DNA of 64,000 nucleotides from Acidimicrobiaceae bacterium (lineage in GTDB: Bacteria; Actinomycetota; Acidimicrobiia; Acidimicrobiales; Ilumatobacteraceae), in contig BGOG01000002.1 in assembly GCA_003569125.1 (NCBI GenBank), positions 62,001 through 126,000 on the forward strand. The letters are read 5' to 3'. The translations under genes and the position numbers were made by a program. Shown in pieces: positions 41,991 to 53,635 of this stretch (its first letter is position 1; every line of letters begins with the position of its first letter). Below the pieces are notes generated by a model. That model did no database searches. It was not told where the DNA came from and saw only the letters and a program-made list of their open reading frames with translations.

Positions 41991-43984
41991 TTAATTGAAC
42001 GCCGTGCGCAGAGCCGTCTTAAATTCGTCGATCGTCGAGGCTGGTTTGGCACAGGTGTAGTTCTGGCAGACGAATGCGAGATTTTCTGGTCGATCAAGCC
42101 AGAGCGGCGATTCATATTTTTCGCCCCATGCGATCACAGCGGTTGGCAGCCAATGTTTTTGAAATTCTTTCAGTAGTTCCGGGCGAGAACCAGTTATAGC
42201 GATCTCGGTTACACCAGCAGTTTGAAGATGCACTGCATTCAATAAATTAGCAAACGCACTTGGTGCGCCGGCGGCAATCCGTGAAAAAAGCGCATGATGT
42301 CTAATGCGGCTTGGTTGTATTTAGAACTTCCAGTCAAAGCGCCAAGTCTGATCAGCGACAACGCGGCGGTCGAATTTGCAGATGGTGTGGCATTGTCAAG
42401 CAAATCTTTTTGACGAACAATCAACTGTTCGGCATCGTTGGCGATCGTGTACAGACCAGAATTTTTCGGATCCCAATAATTTTCAAGTAGTTGGTCGGCT
42501 ACGTTTTGGGCGTGGGTTATCCACGACGATTTGCCGGTTGCTTCACCCAGTCTCGTGAAGGCGTCGATCAGATTCGCCAAGTCACTGGCTAGTGCGCGAT
42601 GCCTGGCCTGCGGCACGCCGGATTCTTGCCAACTGCGCAGCCAGCGACCGTTCTCGTCTCGCAATTCGCGCAACATGAACTCGCCATTGCGTTGTGCCGC
42701 ATCAAGCCAATCTGGGCGCTCAAATAAGACCGCCGCCTCGACAAGTGAAGCAGTCATCATCGCGTTCCATTCGGTTAGAACTTTGTCGTCAAGTAGTGGC
42801 CAAGTTCGTGATGAACGTGCCTTCAATAACAGGCTTCGAATCTTGTCAACTTCGGGCGTGCGTTTGAACAATCCGCGGTGGTTCAAGCGAACCGGAATAT
42901 TTGAGCCTTCAAAGTTTCCCGACTCGGTAATTTCGTACCATTCAAGTGCGGTTTCGACAAGGTCAGCAGGCAGAATTTCTCGCACCTGCGAGGGTGTGAA
43001 GACGTAAAAATATCCTTCGTGTGAATGCCCTTGGTCGTCTAGTGAGTCGGCGTCTTGAGCGCTGAAAAATCCGCCGTTTTCGTGTCGCAGATCGCGCAGA
43101 AGATACTCGACAGTTTCTTCGACCACTTGTCGCCACTTTGGTTCATTGAACACAACCGCCGCATGTGTGTAGACACGAACAAGCAGAGCCTGGTCGTAGA
43201 GCATTTTTTCGAAGTGTGGCACCAGCCATTTTTCGTCGACACTGTATCGCGAAAAGCCGCCACCCAGATGGTCGTACATGCCACCTGAAGCCATCGCATC
43301 TAACGTCGTAGTCAAGATGTTGCGCGTGGTCGGACTGCCGTCGTTCAAATAACTTCGGACAAGCAGATCGAGGTTCATTGTGCTCGGAAACTTCGGAGCG
43401 CCACCAAACCCACCCCATCTCTGATCAAAGGTTTGACCAAGTTCACTGACCGCGTGGGTAAAAAGATCAATGGTTGGCAGAGTTGCGTCTGGCGTGATTC
43501 GCGCCGTTCTGCCTAAAGACTCGACTAGTGCCGCAATGTTGTTTTCGATGTCATCGCGTCGATTATGCCAAGCGTCATTAATCGCATTCATCAACTGGAT
43601 AAATGACGGCTTCGGAAAATATGTTCCGCCGAAAAATGGTCGACCATCAGGCGTCATAAAAACCGTCATCGGCCAACCGCCCCGACCCGACATCGCTTGC
43701 ACGGCGTCCATATAAAGGGCGTCGATATCGGGTCGTTCTTCGCGATCAACTTTGATGTTGACGAACAGTTGGTTCATCAGGTTTGCAGTTTCGTCGTCTT
43801 CAAAACATTCATGAGCCATGACATGGCACCAATGACATGCCGAGTAGCCGACCGACAGCAATACCGGAACATTTCGCTGGCGCGCCAGATCAAAGGCTTC
43901 AGACCCCCAACCAAACCAATCAACCGGATTGTCTTTGTGCTGGCGTAGATACGGACTTGTTTCAGTTGCGAGTCGATTTGTCAT
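41991..43984 (-). CDS. Thioredoxin domain-containing protein (DUF255/YyaL family), frameshift near 42245
   Basis: NRLATETSPYLRQHKDNPVDWFGWGSEAFDLARQRNVPVLLSVGYSACHWCHVMAHECFED. Confidence 0.93.
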
Positions 43985-43988
43985 TGAC

Positions 43989-45584
43989 TCAAACTTTGAC
44001 TTTTTCGATCACGTCGATTAACACAGTGCTCCTGAGTTTTGGGTATTTTGCTGTCGCTGCACTGCTAACTCGCATCAGGCATTTGCCGATTTCGCTGAAC
44101 ACAACCGAAGACTTGTTTTTTATCGAACACGGACCTGAAATAATTTTCAAACTTGGATTGCCTTTGGATGCGCTTTCAATCAGGGTCTTGAAATTGACCG
44201 TAGAGCCGACTTCGAATGCCGTTGACGAAGCCCATACGCCTACAACGCGTGTAGTCGTCGCCGAATAACGGATTTGTGGTGTTCCACCGAGAGTGATCAG
44301 GGTTCCGAGTCGAAGAAATGAACCGAGGTCATCAATCGTCGGGGTATACCGAAGTTCTTGCGCGCGGGCGATCGACACACAATCATTGGGTATCACCGCT
44401 GTTGCTTCACCTGGTGAACCGCAGCGGTACCACTGCAGTCTTTCGGTTTGTGGCAGTTGCAATGTGTTGGCGATGATTTCGATGCTGACGCGACCAACAG
44501 GCGAGAAAGTTGGATACGCAATTTCATTGGCAAAAAAACCAAGCGCCCTAAATATTGCGTACACATTCACCAATCCCGCGCCAAAAGTCGTATCTCTGCC
44601 GATTTCGCCGATGTCTGTTGCTGTCGCAACAATCACTTCGCGAACTTGCATGGCAGTCATTGTCGGTTTGGCTGACATGATTAGCGCTGCAACACCGCTG
44701 ACAAATGCGGTGGCCATCGATGTGCCGCTCATCGTGATGTATGGTTCGCCCGCGTTAGCGCAAGCGCGCGTGGCGTCGACTCGTGATCCGGTTCTAATTG
44801 TCGAGCAGATGCCAACGCCCGGCGCCGTGACATCGATGTAACCGCCACGCTGCGTAAATGTCGGCGAACCCATTGTTTGATCTATTGCCGTGACCGCCAA
44901 AGTCAAATCATTACCGGCAGGATAGGTCGTTGCTGCATTCGGCCCGGCGTTACCGGCTGCGGCTATCACGAGTACGTTTTTATCGACGGCATATTGAATC
45001 GCGCTTTGTAATGGTTCAGTCTGTCCGATGCCGCCGAGTGAAAGATTAATCACCCGTGCACCAAGCTCGACCGCATATCGAATAGCAAGAGCGACGTCAG
45101 CTTCTGAGCCGTCGCCATTTGAGTCAAGAACTCTGATCGGAATAATCTTCGCATCTGGCGCTACACCCGCGATTCCGATGTCGTTGTTGGCCTGGGCCGC
45201 AATAATTCCAGCGACGTGAGTGCCATGTCCAATTGGATCGACATCGTTCGCACCGTCAACTGAACGACCACGGATTATTGAACGACCAGGCAAAAGATTC
45301 ACCGAGAGGTCTACATTTGGCCCTGAGCCCGAGTCGACAACCGCAACCAAAACATTTGCGCCGGTAGAAACACTCCAAACTTCGTTGGCATGAATGATTT
45401 GCAATCCCCATTGTGCTTCGTAGCCGACATCTACCCCTAACGCTTCAACTTGGGTGGAGAATTCGTTTTGATAATCTCGTCTTGAGTCAGTTGAAGCCAG
45501 TGCTGCACCCTGAAAATTTGCGAGAACCAGAACCACTGAGATTAATTGAACGATTAATTTTCTTAACTGAAATACCTTTTTCAA
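43989..45584 (-). CDS. Secreted S8 (subtilisin-like) serine peptidase
   Basis: Signal peptide; VAVVDSGSG, GHGTHVAGIIAA, SGTSMATAFVSGVAAL. Confidence 0.93.
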   Translation of the reverse strand: MKKVFQLRKLIVQLISVVLVLANFQGAALASTDSRRDYQNEFSTQVEALGVDVGYEAQWGLQIIHANEVWSVSTGANVLVAVVDSGSGPNVDLSVNLLPGRSIIRGRSVDGANDVDPIGHGTHVAGIIAAQANNDIGIAGVAPDAKIIPIRVLDSNGDGSEADVALAIRYAVELGARVINLSLGGIGQTEPLQSAIQYAVDKNVLVIAAAGNAGPNAATTYPAGNDLTLAVTAIDQTMGSPTFTQRGGYIDVTAPGVGICSTIRTGSRVDATRACANAGEPYITMSGTSMATAFVSGVAALIMSAKPTMTAMQVREVIVATATDIGEIGRDTTFGAGLVNVYAIFRALGFFANEIAYPTFSPVGRVSIEIIANTLQLPQTERLQWYRCGSPGEATAVIPNDCVSIARAQELRYTPTIDDLGSFLRLGTLITLGGTPQIRYSATTTRVVGVWASSTAFEVGSTVNFKTLIESASKGNPSLKIISGPCSIKNKSSVVFSEIGKCLMRVSSAATAKYPKLRSTVLIDVIEKVKV

Positions 45585-46361
45585 TTAGGCACCCATCGCG
45601 TGGAAACCGCCATCCACATGAATTATCTCTCCAGTGGTTGAAGGAAACCAGTCACTGAGCATTGCCACGCAACTTCGCGCGACGCTATTCGAGTTGTTTA
45701 CATCCCAACCAAGAGGTGCACGTTCACCCCAGACATCTTCGAACGATCCAAATGTGGGTATTGATTTGGCGGCCATCGTGCGAATCGGGCCGGCAGCAAT
45801 TAAGTTGCAACGAATTTGTTTTGCACCGAGTGCCTTGGCCAAATATCTGTTGGTGCTTTCGAGTGCCGATTTTGCGACGCCCATCCAGTTGTAGGCGGGC
45901 CAAGCGACCGTGTTATCGAAATCGAGACCGACAATTGAGCCACCATTGGTCATCAACGGAGTGAATGACTCTGCAAGTGTCTTCAACGAATACGCCGAAA
46001 TTTGCATCGCCACGGCGACATCAGCCCAAGTCGCCGCCATGAAATCATCACCCAGACAAACCGCTGGCGCAAAACCAATCGAGTGCAGCACTCCGTCTAC
46101 ACGACCCAGATCGCCAAAATGTTGTTTAACTGCATTTCGTGCGCTTTCAACATGGGCATCCACGGTGACATCGAATTCGACCACCGGCGCCGGCTTGGTC
46201 AACTTGCGAGCCGTTCGCTCGGTAATAGATAAACCACGTCCTGCACCAGTTAAGACGACATTTGCCCCTTCTTGTTGGGCAAGTTGGGCCACGCCAAATG
46301 CCAGAGACGCATCGGTGAGCACACCCGATATGACGATATTTTTCCCATCAAGAATTCCCAC
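45585..46361 (-). CDS. fabI: Enoyl-ACP reductase FabI/InhA family
   Basis: LDGKNIVISGVLTDASLAFGVAQLAQQEGANVVLTG, YNWMGVAKSALESTNRYLAKALG, IHVDGGFHAMGA; GTG start. Confidence 0.92.
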   Translation of the reverse strand: MGILDGKNIVISGVLTDASLAFGVAQLAQQEGANVVLTGAGRGLSITERTARKLTKPAPVVEFDVTVDAHVESARNAVKQHFGDLGRVDGVLHSIGFAPAVCLGDDFMAATWADVAVAMQISAYSLKTLAESFTPLMTNGGSIVGLDFDNTVAWPAYNWMGVAKSALESTNRYLAKALGAKQIRCNLIAAGPIRTMAAKSIPTFGSFEDVWGERAPLGWDVNNSNSVARSCVAMLSDWFPSTTGEIIHVDGGFHAMGA

Positions 46362-46453
46362 GTGGTAAACGGTAGTTGGTCGAAACCAGTTTGCGTTGCG
46401 TCGGAGTTCATTGGCTAGTAAATACACACCTCAAGTAAGTAGTGTTGCGAGTC

Positions 46454-47122
46454 ATGCGGATCGGAATTCTTGGAGGTACGGGGCCCGCGGGAGTGCACTC
46501 GGGTTGCGCTTGGCTTCGATTGGCTGTGACGTACTCCTTGGCTCTCGAGATGCGCAACGAGCAGTTGGTATCTGTGCCGATCTTGCTCGTAAGTGGCCTG
46601 ACTTTAAATTGAACTTCAATGGTGGCGACAACGATGCGGCGGCGAATTGTGAAATCGTAATAATCGCGACACCCTGGGATTCGGCGGCAACGATTGTCAA
46701 CGAGCACACTCAACAATTGGTGGGCAAAATAGTCGTGACGATGGCCAACGCCTTAGTTCGTGTAGGCAAGAGTTTCAACCTCTCGTGCCACCTCGCGGAA
46801 GCATCGCTGCGCACATTCAAGCCGAGATTCCGTTGTCGCAAGTTGTCGCGGCGTTTCAACACTTGCCGGCCACAGAATTAGGCAATCTCGCCCACGAAGT
46901 AGACAGCGATGTTTTAATTTGTTCCGATGACCGAAAGCGACGGCAACAATCTCCGAGATTGTCGCACGCATTCCTGGTTGTCGACCCTTGAACGCAGGCA
47001 GTCTGTCGAACGCTTTGGCGATCGAAGCGTTTACTGCCGTGTTGTTGCAGTTGAATGTGCGTTACAAAACTCGTGTCGCACCACGCCTAACAGGCATACC
47101 AGATACAGGTAAACCTAGGTGA
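46454..47122 (+). CDS. F420-dependent NADP oxidoreductase-like protein (several frameshifts)
   Basis: MRIGILGGTGPAG then, shifted, GSALGLRLASIGCDVLLGSRD, IVIIATPWDSA; then PRGSIAAHIQAEIPLSQVVAAFQHLPATELGN and RIPGCRPLNAGSLSNALAIEAFTAVLLQLN. Confidence 0.75.
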
Positions 47123-48240
47123 CCATGAAGTTATACGACACCGTCAGAAAAAGTGTCGTTGATTTTGTACCAGACAAAGAAGTTCTGATGTATACATGTG
47201 GCATCACGCCATACGACGCAACCCATATTGGTCACGCTTTTACTTTTGTGAGTTACGACATTTTGCAACGCCGACTAATAGATAAGGGGCACAGCGTCAA
47301 ATGTGTTCGCAACGTCACCGACGTCGATGACCCACTGTTTGCAAAAGCCAGAGAACTCGGCGTGCACTACCTGGATCTTGCCGCGGGCGAAGAAGCACGA
47401 TTTGATGCAGACATGAAAGCGCTGAATGTGTTGGATGTTTTCAGTAAGCCTCGCGCATCTTCGGCGATTCCCGATATTCGAAAGTTCATCGCAATGGTCT
47501 TAGACAGAGGTTTTGCTTATCAACGCGGCAGCAGTGTTTATTTTGACGTAACAAAGTTTGAATCGTTTGGCAGTGTCTCAAATTATGACAACGAAACAAT
47601 GTTGCGGTACGCGGCTGAGCGGGGTGGCGACCTGGATAATCCAGACAAAAGGCACCCTCTCGATTTTGTGCTGTGGCAACCATCAGCACCAGACGAGCCC
47701 AGTTGGGACACGATCTGGGGACCAGGGCGACCTGGTTGGCACATTGAATGTTCGGCATTGGCGTTGCGAGATCTTGGTACGACGATTGATTTGCACGGTG
47801 GTGGAAGCGATTTAATTTTTCCGCATCACGAGTGTGAGCGGGCACAAACTGAGGCCGCAACCGGTAAAAATTTGTCAAGCATTGGATGCACGTGGCGATG
47901 GTTTTCATGGATGGCAAAAAAATGTCGAAAAGTTTGGGCAATCTTGAGTTCGTAGATCGCCTGCGCAAGACCCAAGATCCGCGAGCGATCCGTCTCGCAC
48001 TGATTTCAAATCACTACCGTCATGAGTGGGAATGGAACTCATCGGCGATGACTAATTCGTTGGCGCGGCTCAGAGCATGGTCGGCGGCAAAAAACTGGTG
48101 ACGGCACCGCTGGCCTTGCCGAAGTCAGAGATGCGCTCGACGATGATCTGAATGTTCCTGCCGCAATCGAAGTTCTTGACAAAGTCGCCTCTTCTGGTCG
48201 CAGCATCGGCGCCTCAGCAAAACTTCTCGGATCGACCTGA
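47119..48240 (+). CDS. mshC: Mycothiol ligase MshC-like (CysS family), frameshifts near 47875 and 48095
   Basis: YTCGITPYDATHIGHAFTFVSYD, RNVTDVDDPLFAKA, HPLDFVLWQPSAPDEPSWDTIWGPGRPGWHIECSAL, LHGGGSDLIFPHHE, KMSKSLGN. Confidence 0.8.
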
Positions 48241-48270
48241 CGAATAGTTGATTTTTGATTGTCTGGTGCC

Positions 48271-48986
48271 ATGACTAAAACCAATTTTGATCCGCTGAAA
48301 TATGTTGGTGCGACAAAATTTCAAACTCGTTTCAGACCATTCGTGCGTTTTTTTCTGAATCGTGTCTGCAAATTTACATTGGTCGGCTTCGACCAGATTC
48401 CGGCCACGGGCCCGGCAATTTTGTGTGCCAACCACATTAGTTTTTTGGATTCTGTTTTTATGCTCACGCACTCACCGCGCAACATGTCGGTGGTTGGCAA
48501 AAGCGAATATATGGATTCATGGAAGACGCGTTGGTTGTTTACAAAAATCGGCATGATCCCACTTGATAGAAGCGGGGGAGAAAGTGCCACCTCGGCGATG
48601 ATTTCAGTTGAGGCGGTTTTGGCGCGCGGCGAACTCTTTGGAATATTCCGGAGGGCACGCGCAGCCGTGATGGCAAACTTTACAAAGGTCGCACCGGCGC
48701 GGCGCGACTTGCGCTGAAATTCGGTTGTCCGATTTTCCCTGTCGGGATAACGGGCACAAGCGCAATCATGGCGCCCGATACGGTGATGCCGAAGTTTGGC
48801 AAGCACTGCAAAATTGAGATCGGTGCGCCGATCGACACGAAGAAGTACATGTCTCGTGTCGATGACCCTGCGGTGTTGCGAGAGTTGACCGACGAAGTGA
48901 TGCTAAAGATTCAGGCATTAACGAATCAGCAGTATCTATATGAATATGCACCAAGACGCTCGAGCACCCACCGCACTCATATCTAA
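48271..48986 (+). CDS. 1-acyl-sn-glycerol-3-phosphate acyltransferase (PlsC family), frameshift in T-run near 48645
   Basis: NHISFLDSVFM; adding one T restores GELFGIFPEGTRSRDGKLYKGRTGAARLALKFGCPIFPVGITGT. Confidence 0.88.
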
Positions 48987-49014
48987 AACATTCGCAATCT
49001 AGACTGATTGAGTC

Positions 49015-50997
49015 ATGACCACGAACAACTCCACGATTACAGTTCGGCTTCCAGACGATTCGACTCGCGAATTACCAAGTGGCTCAACAGGTTTTGATCT
49101 CGCAATGTCAATCGGTAAGCGTCTGGGTCAGGCTGCTGTTGCAACCGTTATGGACGGCGTCGAAACTGACCTTGGGGTGTCGCTGGTCGAGGGTGCGAAA
49201 GTTTCAATAATCACCGCAGACTCAGATGCGGGTCGGCACGTGCTTCGTCATTCGACTGCCCATGTTCTGGCACAGGCTGTCGTGCAACTTTTCAAGGGTG
49301 CAAAATTTTCAATCGGCCCAGCGATCGAAGACGGTTTTTATTACGATTTCGAACTGCCGAACTCGAAAACTTTTAGTGACGATGATCTGGCAATGATTCA
49401 AAAACGAATGCAAGAGATCGTCGCCGCTGACCAGCCTTTCGTGCGCTCGGAGATGTCGGCACACGATGCGCTGAAACTTTTTTCAGATCAGCCATACAAG
49501 TGTGAAATTATCGAGCGCGTCACACAGGGTGATGCAGACTCAAGTGATGCCGGCGAGGCGGGTAGCGCAGATGCTGTAAGCGTCTATCGGAATACCGATG
49601 ATTTTGTTGATCTCTGTCGCGGGCCCCATGTGCCATCGACAAGTCGTCTGGGTCATTTCGCATTAATGAAAGTTGCAGGTGCCTACTGGCGCGGCAACGA
49701 AAAAGGTCCGATGTTGCAACGCATCTATGGCACCGCTTGGGAGTCGAAGGCGGCGTTGGCAGAACATCTACATCGGCTTGAAGAAGCCGAGAAGCGAGAT
49801 CACCGTCGGTTGGCGGTTGAAATGGATTTGCTTTCGTTTCCACAAGAACTCGGTGGCGGACTTGCGGTTTGGCATCCAAAGGGTGGCATCGTTCGCAAAC
49901 TGATGGAAGATTACAGTCGCGAGCGTCATCAAAACGGCGGATACAAATTTGTTTTCACTCCGCACTTGGCGAACGCCCATTTGTTCGAAACATCCGGTCA
50001 CCTGCAATTTTACAAAGACGGCATGTACCCACCAATGGAGATGGACAACGGTACTTATTATCCAAAGCCGATGAACTGTCCGATGCACTGTTTGATTTAT
50101 CGCGATCGCCAACGCAGTTATCGCGAATTGCCGTTGCGTTTGTTCGAACTCGGAACCGTCTATCGCTATGAGCGTGCAGGAACTCTGCACGGACTTCTTC
50201 GCATTCGAGGCTTCACCCAAGACGACAGCCACATTTTTTGCACCGAAGAACAGATGGCCGATGAAATCGCTTCACTTCTTGATTTTGTGTTGAGCGTCTT
50301 GCGCAGATTTGGTTTCAATGATTTTGATTTCAAACTCAGCACCCGTAATCTCGAAAAATCTGTTGGCTCCGACGAAATTTGGGGCAAAGCAACAGATGCG
50401 TTAATGGAAGCCCTGAATCGTCATGGTTTGCAATACACAGTTTCGCCCGGTGATGCGGCGTTCTACGGACCAAAGATAGATATCGATGTTCGCGATGCAA
50501 TTGGCCGTAAATGGCAACTCAGCACTATTCAGTGCGACTTCAATTTGCCAGAGCGGTTCGGTCTTGAATACATCGCGACAGATAATGCAAGAAAGCGGCC
50601 GATCATGTTGCATCGCGCCCTGTTTGGATCAATTGAACGCTTTTTTGGCGTCTTGCTCGAGCATTACGGCGGTGCGTTTCCAACTTGGTTGGCGCCGATT
50701 CAGGTTCGCGTGTTGGCCGTCGCGTCGGCTCACGAACAATATGCGCTTCAAGTCACTGAAACTCTCGGCAAACTCGGCTATCGCGTGGATCACTTAGTTG
50801 CCGATGAGCAACTCGGCAAGCGGATTCGTGCATCAAAATTAGAGCGCATACCGTATGTCTTGGTTGTCGGCGATGATGATTTGGCAGGTGCAACAGTAGG
50901 CGTAAATCCGCGTGGTGGTGATGTGATTCGGGATGTCGCGCTGACTGATTTCATCCAACAGATCGCCGCCGACGTCGGTCAAGAGATCAAGTCGTAG
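49015..50997 (+). CDS. thrS: Threonyl-tRNA synthetase
   Basis: TGS domain start, HSTAHVLAQAV, PMNCPMHCLIYR, RPIMLHRALFGSIERFFGVLLEHYGGAFPTWLAP. Confidence 0.97.
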   Translation: MTTNNSTITVRLPDDSTRELPSGSTGFDLAMSIGKRLGQAAVATVMDGVETDLGVSLVEGAKVSIITADSDAGRHVLRHSTAHVLAQAVVQLFKGAKFSIGPAIEDGFYYDFELPNSKTFSDDDLAMIQKRMQEIVAADQPFVRSEMSAHDALKLFSDQPYKCEIIERVTQGDADSSDAGEAGSADAVSVYRNTDDFVDLCRGPHVPSTSRLGHFALMKVAGAYWRGNEKGPMLQRIYGTAWESKAALAEHLHRLEEAEKRDHRRLAVEMDLLSFPQELGGGLAVWHPKGGIVRKLMEDYSRERHQNGGYKFVFTPHLANAHLFETSGHLQFYKDGMYPPMEMDNGTYYPKPMNCPMHCLIYRDRQRSYRELPLRLFELGTVYRYERAGTLHGLLRIRGFTQDDSHIFCTEEQMADEIASLLDFVLSVLRRFGFNDFDFKLSTRNLEKSVGSDEIWGKATDALMEALNRHGLQYTVSPGDAAFYGPKIDIDVRDAIGRKWQLSTIQCDFNLPERFGLEYIATDNARKRPIMLHRALFGSIERFFGVLLEHYGGAFPTWLAPIQVRVLAVASAHEQYALQVTETLGKLGYRVDHLVADEQLGKRIRASKLERIPYVLVVGDDDLAGATVGVNPRGGDVIRDVALTDFIQQIAADVGQEIKS

Positions 50998-51001
50998 TCG
51001 A

Positions 51002-51508
51002 ATGTTAGATCGAATCTGGAACGGTTGGCGTGCCGACTATGTGATGCACGGGCAAGACACGCGAAGCACGAGTGACGCATCGATTTTCACCCAGATTTTA
51101 AAAAGTGGTCTGACAGATGAACAGAGTTACATCGTGCATCGGGGCGAAACAGTTTTCGTAATTATGAATGCGTTTCCTTACACGTCTGGCCACTTGTTGG
51201 TGGTTCCGTATCGTGAAGTTGCCGATCTCGAAATGTTGAACGCCGACGAGACAAGTGAACTTTGGGCGACCGTCACCGACGCGACAAAAGTTCTTAAATC
51301 TGTCTATAAACCAGAAGCACTGAATGTCGGTCTCAACCTTGGTGCTGCGGCCGGCGGAAGCATCGCCCAACATCTACATGTACACATCGTCGCTCGTTGG
51401 AGCGGAGACACCAATTTTATGGTTGTGACCGCCAACACAAAAATTTTGCCCGAAGCGCTTGACGTCAGCGCCTCTAGAATTCGATCAGCATGGAAAGCAA
51501 AAAACTGA
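51002..51508 (+). CDS. HIT domain protein
   Basis: NAFPYTSGHLLVVPYREV, GGSIAQHLHVHIVARW. Confidence 0.92.
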   Translation: MLDRIWNGWRADYVMHGQDTRSTSDASIFTQILKSGLTDEQSYIVHRGETVFVIMNAFPYTSGHLLVVPYREVADLEMLNADETSELWATVTDATKVLKSVYKPEALNVGLNLGAAAGGSIAQHLHVHIVARWSGDTNFMVVTANTKILPEALDVSASRIRSAWKAKN

Positions 51509-51996
51509 TGGCATCTGATTCGGCAGATGAAATTCGTGATTCACTGCCCGACGATTTGAATGTCACCGCGTTTGTTGGTCCGTACAAGTTTCCAGACAAC
51601 AGTCGACGCAAGATACCGGCGTGGTTATATCTCGGCATCGCGCTTGCGTGCGCGGTCACTTGGTCGATGCAACATACAAATGAAAATGGTTTGGTCAGTG
51701 ACGGGTTTTTGTGGGGGGCAATCTTGCTCGGCGTATTCGGTTTGTATTCTTTGTCATCATCGTGGCGAATGACGGTCGACGAAAAACTCGCATTGATTTA
51801 TGCAACGCGCGCCGTCGACTTCGCTGTCGGTCACGCTTCGGCGCAACAAGTTTGGCGCGGGTTTCGTAGTCGTCCGACATGGCGCGTCTTTTGTTACAGC
51901 GAACAAGAACCGCCACTGCAGCGCGGTCTGGTATTGATTGATGCAATCGACGCCCGAATCGTCGAATGCCTCGTTGAGGCAAACCCAGACAATTAA
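51490..51996 (+). CDS. Uncharacterised membrane protein in the PIM gene block
   Basis: Two hydrophobic segments; overlaps the HIT gene. Confidence 0.65.
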   Translation: MESKKLMASDSADEIRDSLPDDLNVTAFVGPYKFPDNSRRKIPAWLYLGIALACAVTWSMQHTNENGLVSDGFLWGAILLGVFGLYSLSSSWRMTVDEKLALIYATRAVDFAVGHASAQQVWRGFRSRPTWRVFCYSEQEPPLQRGLVLIDAIDARIVECLVEANPDN

Positions 51997-52019
51997 GACC
52001 ACCGCACTAGACTGTTGCG

Positions 52020-52709
52020 ATGTTCGACGGCAGGTTTAAGAAAGAAGTCGAGCGCATCGTGCGCCCAGTGGGCGAATTGTTGCGTAAAACGAAACTTGCT
52101 CCCGATCATTTGACTCTGATCGGTCTGGCGGTTGCTTGTGTCGCGGCCGTAACGATTGCCATTGGAGAATTGCAACTAGGTTTGCTGCTGGTTATTTTAG
52201 CCGCACTTCCAGATTTGTTTGATGGGGCATTGGCCAAAGCCTCGAATCAAAGCAGTCAGCGTGGTGCATTTTTCGATTCAACCATCGATCGCGTCACTGA
52301 TGCCATTCTGCTGGGTGGTGTCGCATGGTTCTTGGGTTCGCAACGTGGTGCCCATGCGGCAGTTTTGCCGTTTGCTGTAATGGCGGTTTCATCTTTGATT
52401 TCGTATCAGCGAGCCAAGGCCGAGTCACTCGGATTGACGGCCAAGGGCGGGTTGATGGAGCGCGCCGAACGCATCATTTTGTTGTGCGTCGGTTTGCTGT
52501 TTGACGCCGCGTTGTTTTGGGTGATGTGGTTGATGTTGATTCTGTGCACAATCACCGCTGTGCAGAGGTTTATTAAGGTCTGGAAACAGGCGGCGATTGC
52601 ACCGGCAGCCGCCGAACGCGTTGCATTGCGCCAGTCTCGCCGTGCTTCTCGCCGCGCTCAGCGCGCCGATCGACGAATGCGTCTATCGCGTCGTCGCAAC
52701 ATGAAGTGA
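52020..52709 (+). CDS. CDP-alcohol phosphatidyltransferase (PI/PIP synthase PgsA type)
   Basis: DLFDGALAKASNQSSQRGAFFDSTIDRVTD motif. Confidence 0.9.
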   Translation: MFDGRFKKEVERIVRPVGELLRKTKLAPDHLTLIGLAVACVAAVTIAIGELQLGLLLVILAALPDLFDGALAKASNQSSQRGAFFDSTIDRVTDAILLGGVAWFLGSQRGAHAAVLPFAVMAVSSLISYQRAKAESLGLTAKGGLMERAERIILLCVGLLFDAALFWVMWLMLILCTITAVQRFIKVWKQAAIAPAAAERVALRQSRRASRRAQRADRRMRLSRRRNMK

Positions 52710-53635
52710 CATCGGCACCTCAAAAAAATCGTTCTGATTCGCTGGTTATTTTTGGCTACCGCTGTGTTGCCGTGTTGGCGAGATTCACACCAACTTTTGT
52801 CATAGCCGCGTTAACGGCCGTGTTGGTGCCGATGGTGACGATTTTCTTGCGCAAAAAACGTGCGGTCGTCTCGCGTCACATGCGTCGCATCAATCCGCAA
52901 GCAAGCGCTCGACAAATACGTCGGTCGGTACAAAAATCTTATGAGAGTTATGCCCGTTACTACATCGAAACTTTTCGCCTACCACTTTTGAATTCAAAAC
53001 AAATTCAGGCAGGTGTCGCGATCGAAGGCTTTGAACATATCGAAAATGCTCTCAAACTCGGCAACGGGGTGATTCTTGCGTTGCCACATTTGGGTGGCTG
53101 GGAGTGGTCGGGTCGGTGGTTGATTCAACGCGGGCACAATCTCAATGCCGTTGTCGAGAAACTTGAATCACGTCGGTTGTTTGAAATGTTTTTGCAACTT
53201 CGCAAAAGTTATGGGGTACAAGTGATTCCATTGGACGAGCATGCAGGAGTGGCAGTACAACAAGCGTTGGCAAAAAATGAGATCGTCGCACTTTTGAGCG
53301 ACCGTGATATACAAGGTTCGGGTATTGAAGTTGAATTTTTCGGAGAACGAACGACGATTCCTACTGGTCCCGCATTCTTTGCATTGCGAACCGGCGCTGC
53401 CCTCGTGCCGCTTGCTACTTATTTTTCAAAACGGCTGGACGGTCACGAAACGGTCGTTCGCCCCGCTGTGAAAGTTGAGCGACTCGCGACGCTCCGAGAG
53501 GATATGCAAAGGATTTCACAAGATCTGGCTGTTGAACTCGAACTACTTATTCGTCGCGACCCATCGCAATGGCATTTGTTTCAACCCAATTGGCCGAGCG
53601 ATAAGGCAGTTGAGCCGGCATCAAAACTAATTTGA
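52706..53635 (+). CDS. PIM acyltransferase PatA-like (LpxL/HtrB family)
   Basis: LALPHLGGWEWSGRWLIQRG, VALLSDRDIQGSGIEVEFFGE. Confidence 0.88.
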   Translation: MTSAPQKNRSDSLVIFGYRCVAVLARFTPTFVIAALTAVLVPMVTIFLRKKRAVVSRHMRRINPQASARQIRRSVQKSYESYARYYIETFRLPLLNSKQIQAGVAIEGFEHIENALKLGNGVILALPHLGGWEWSGRWLIQRGHNLNAVVEKLESRRLFEMFLQLRKSYGVQVIPLDEHAGVAVQQALAKNEIVALLSDRDIQGSGIEVEFFGERTTIPTGPAFFALRTGAALVPLATYFSKRLDGHETVVRPAVKVERLATLREDMQRISQDLAVELELLIRRDPSQWHLFQPNWPSDKAVEPASKLI

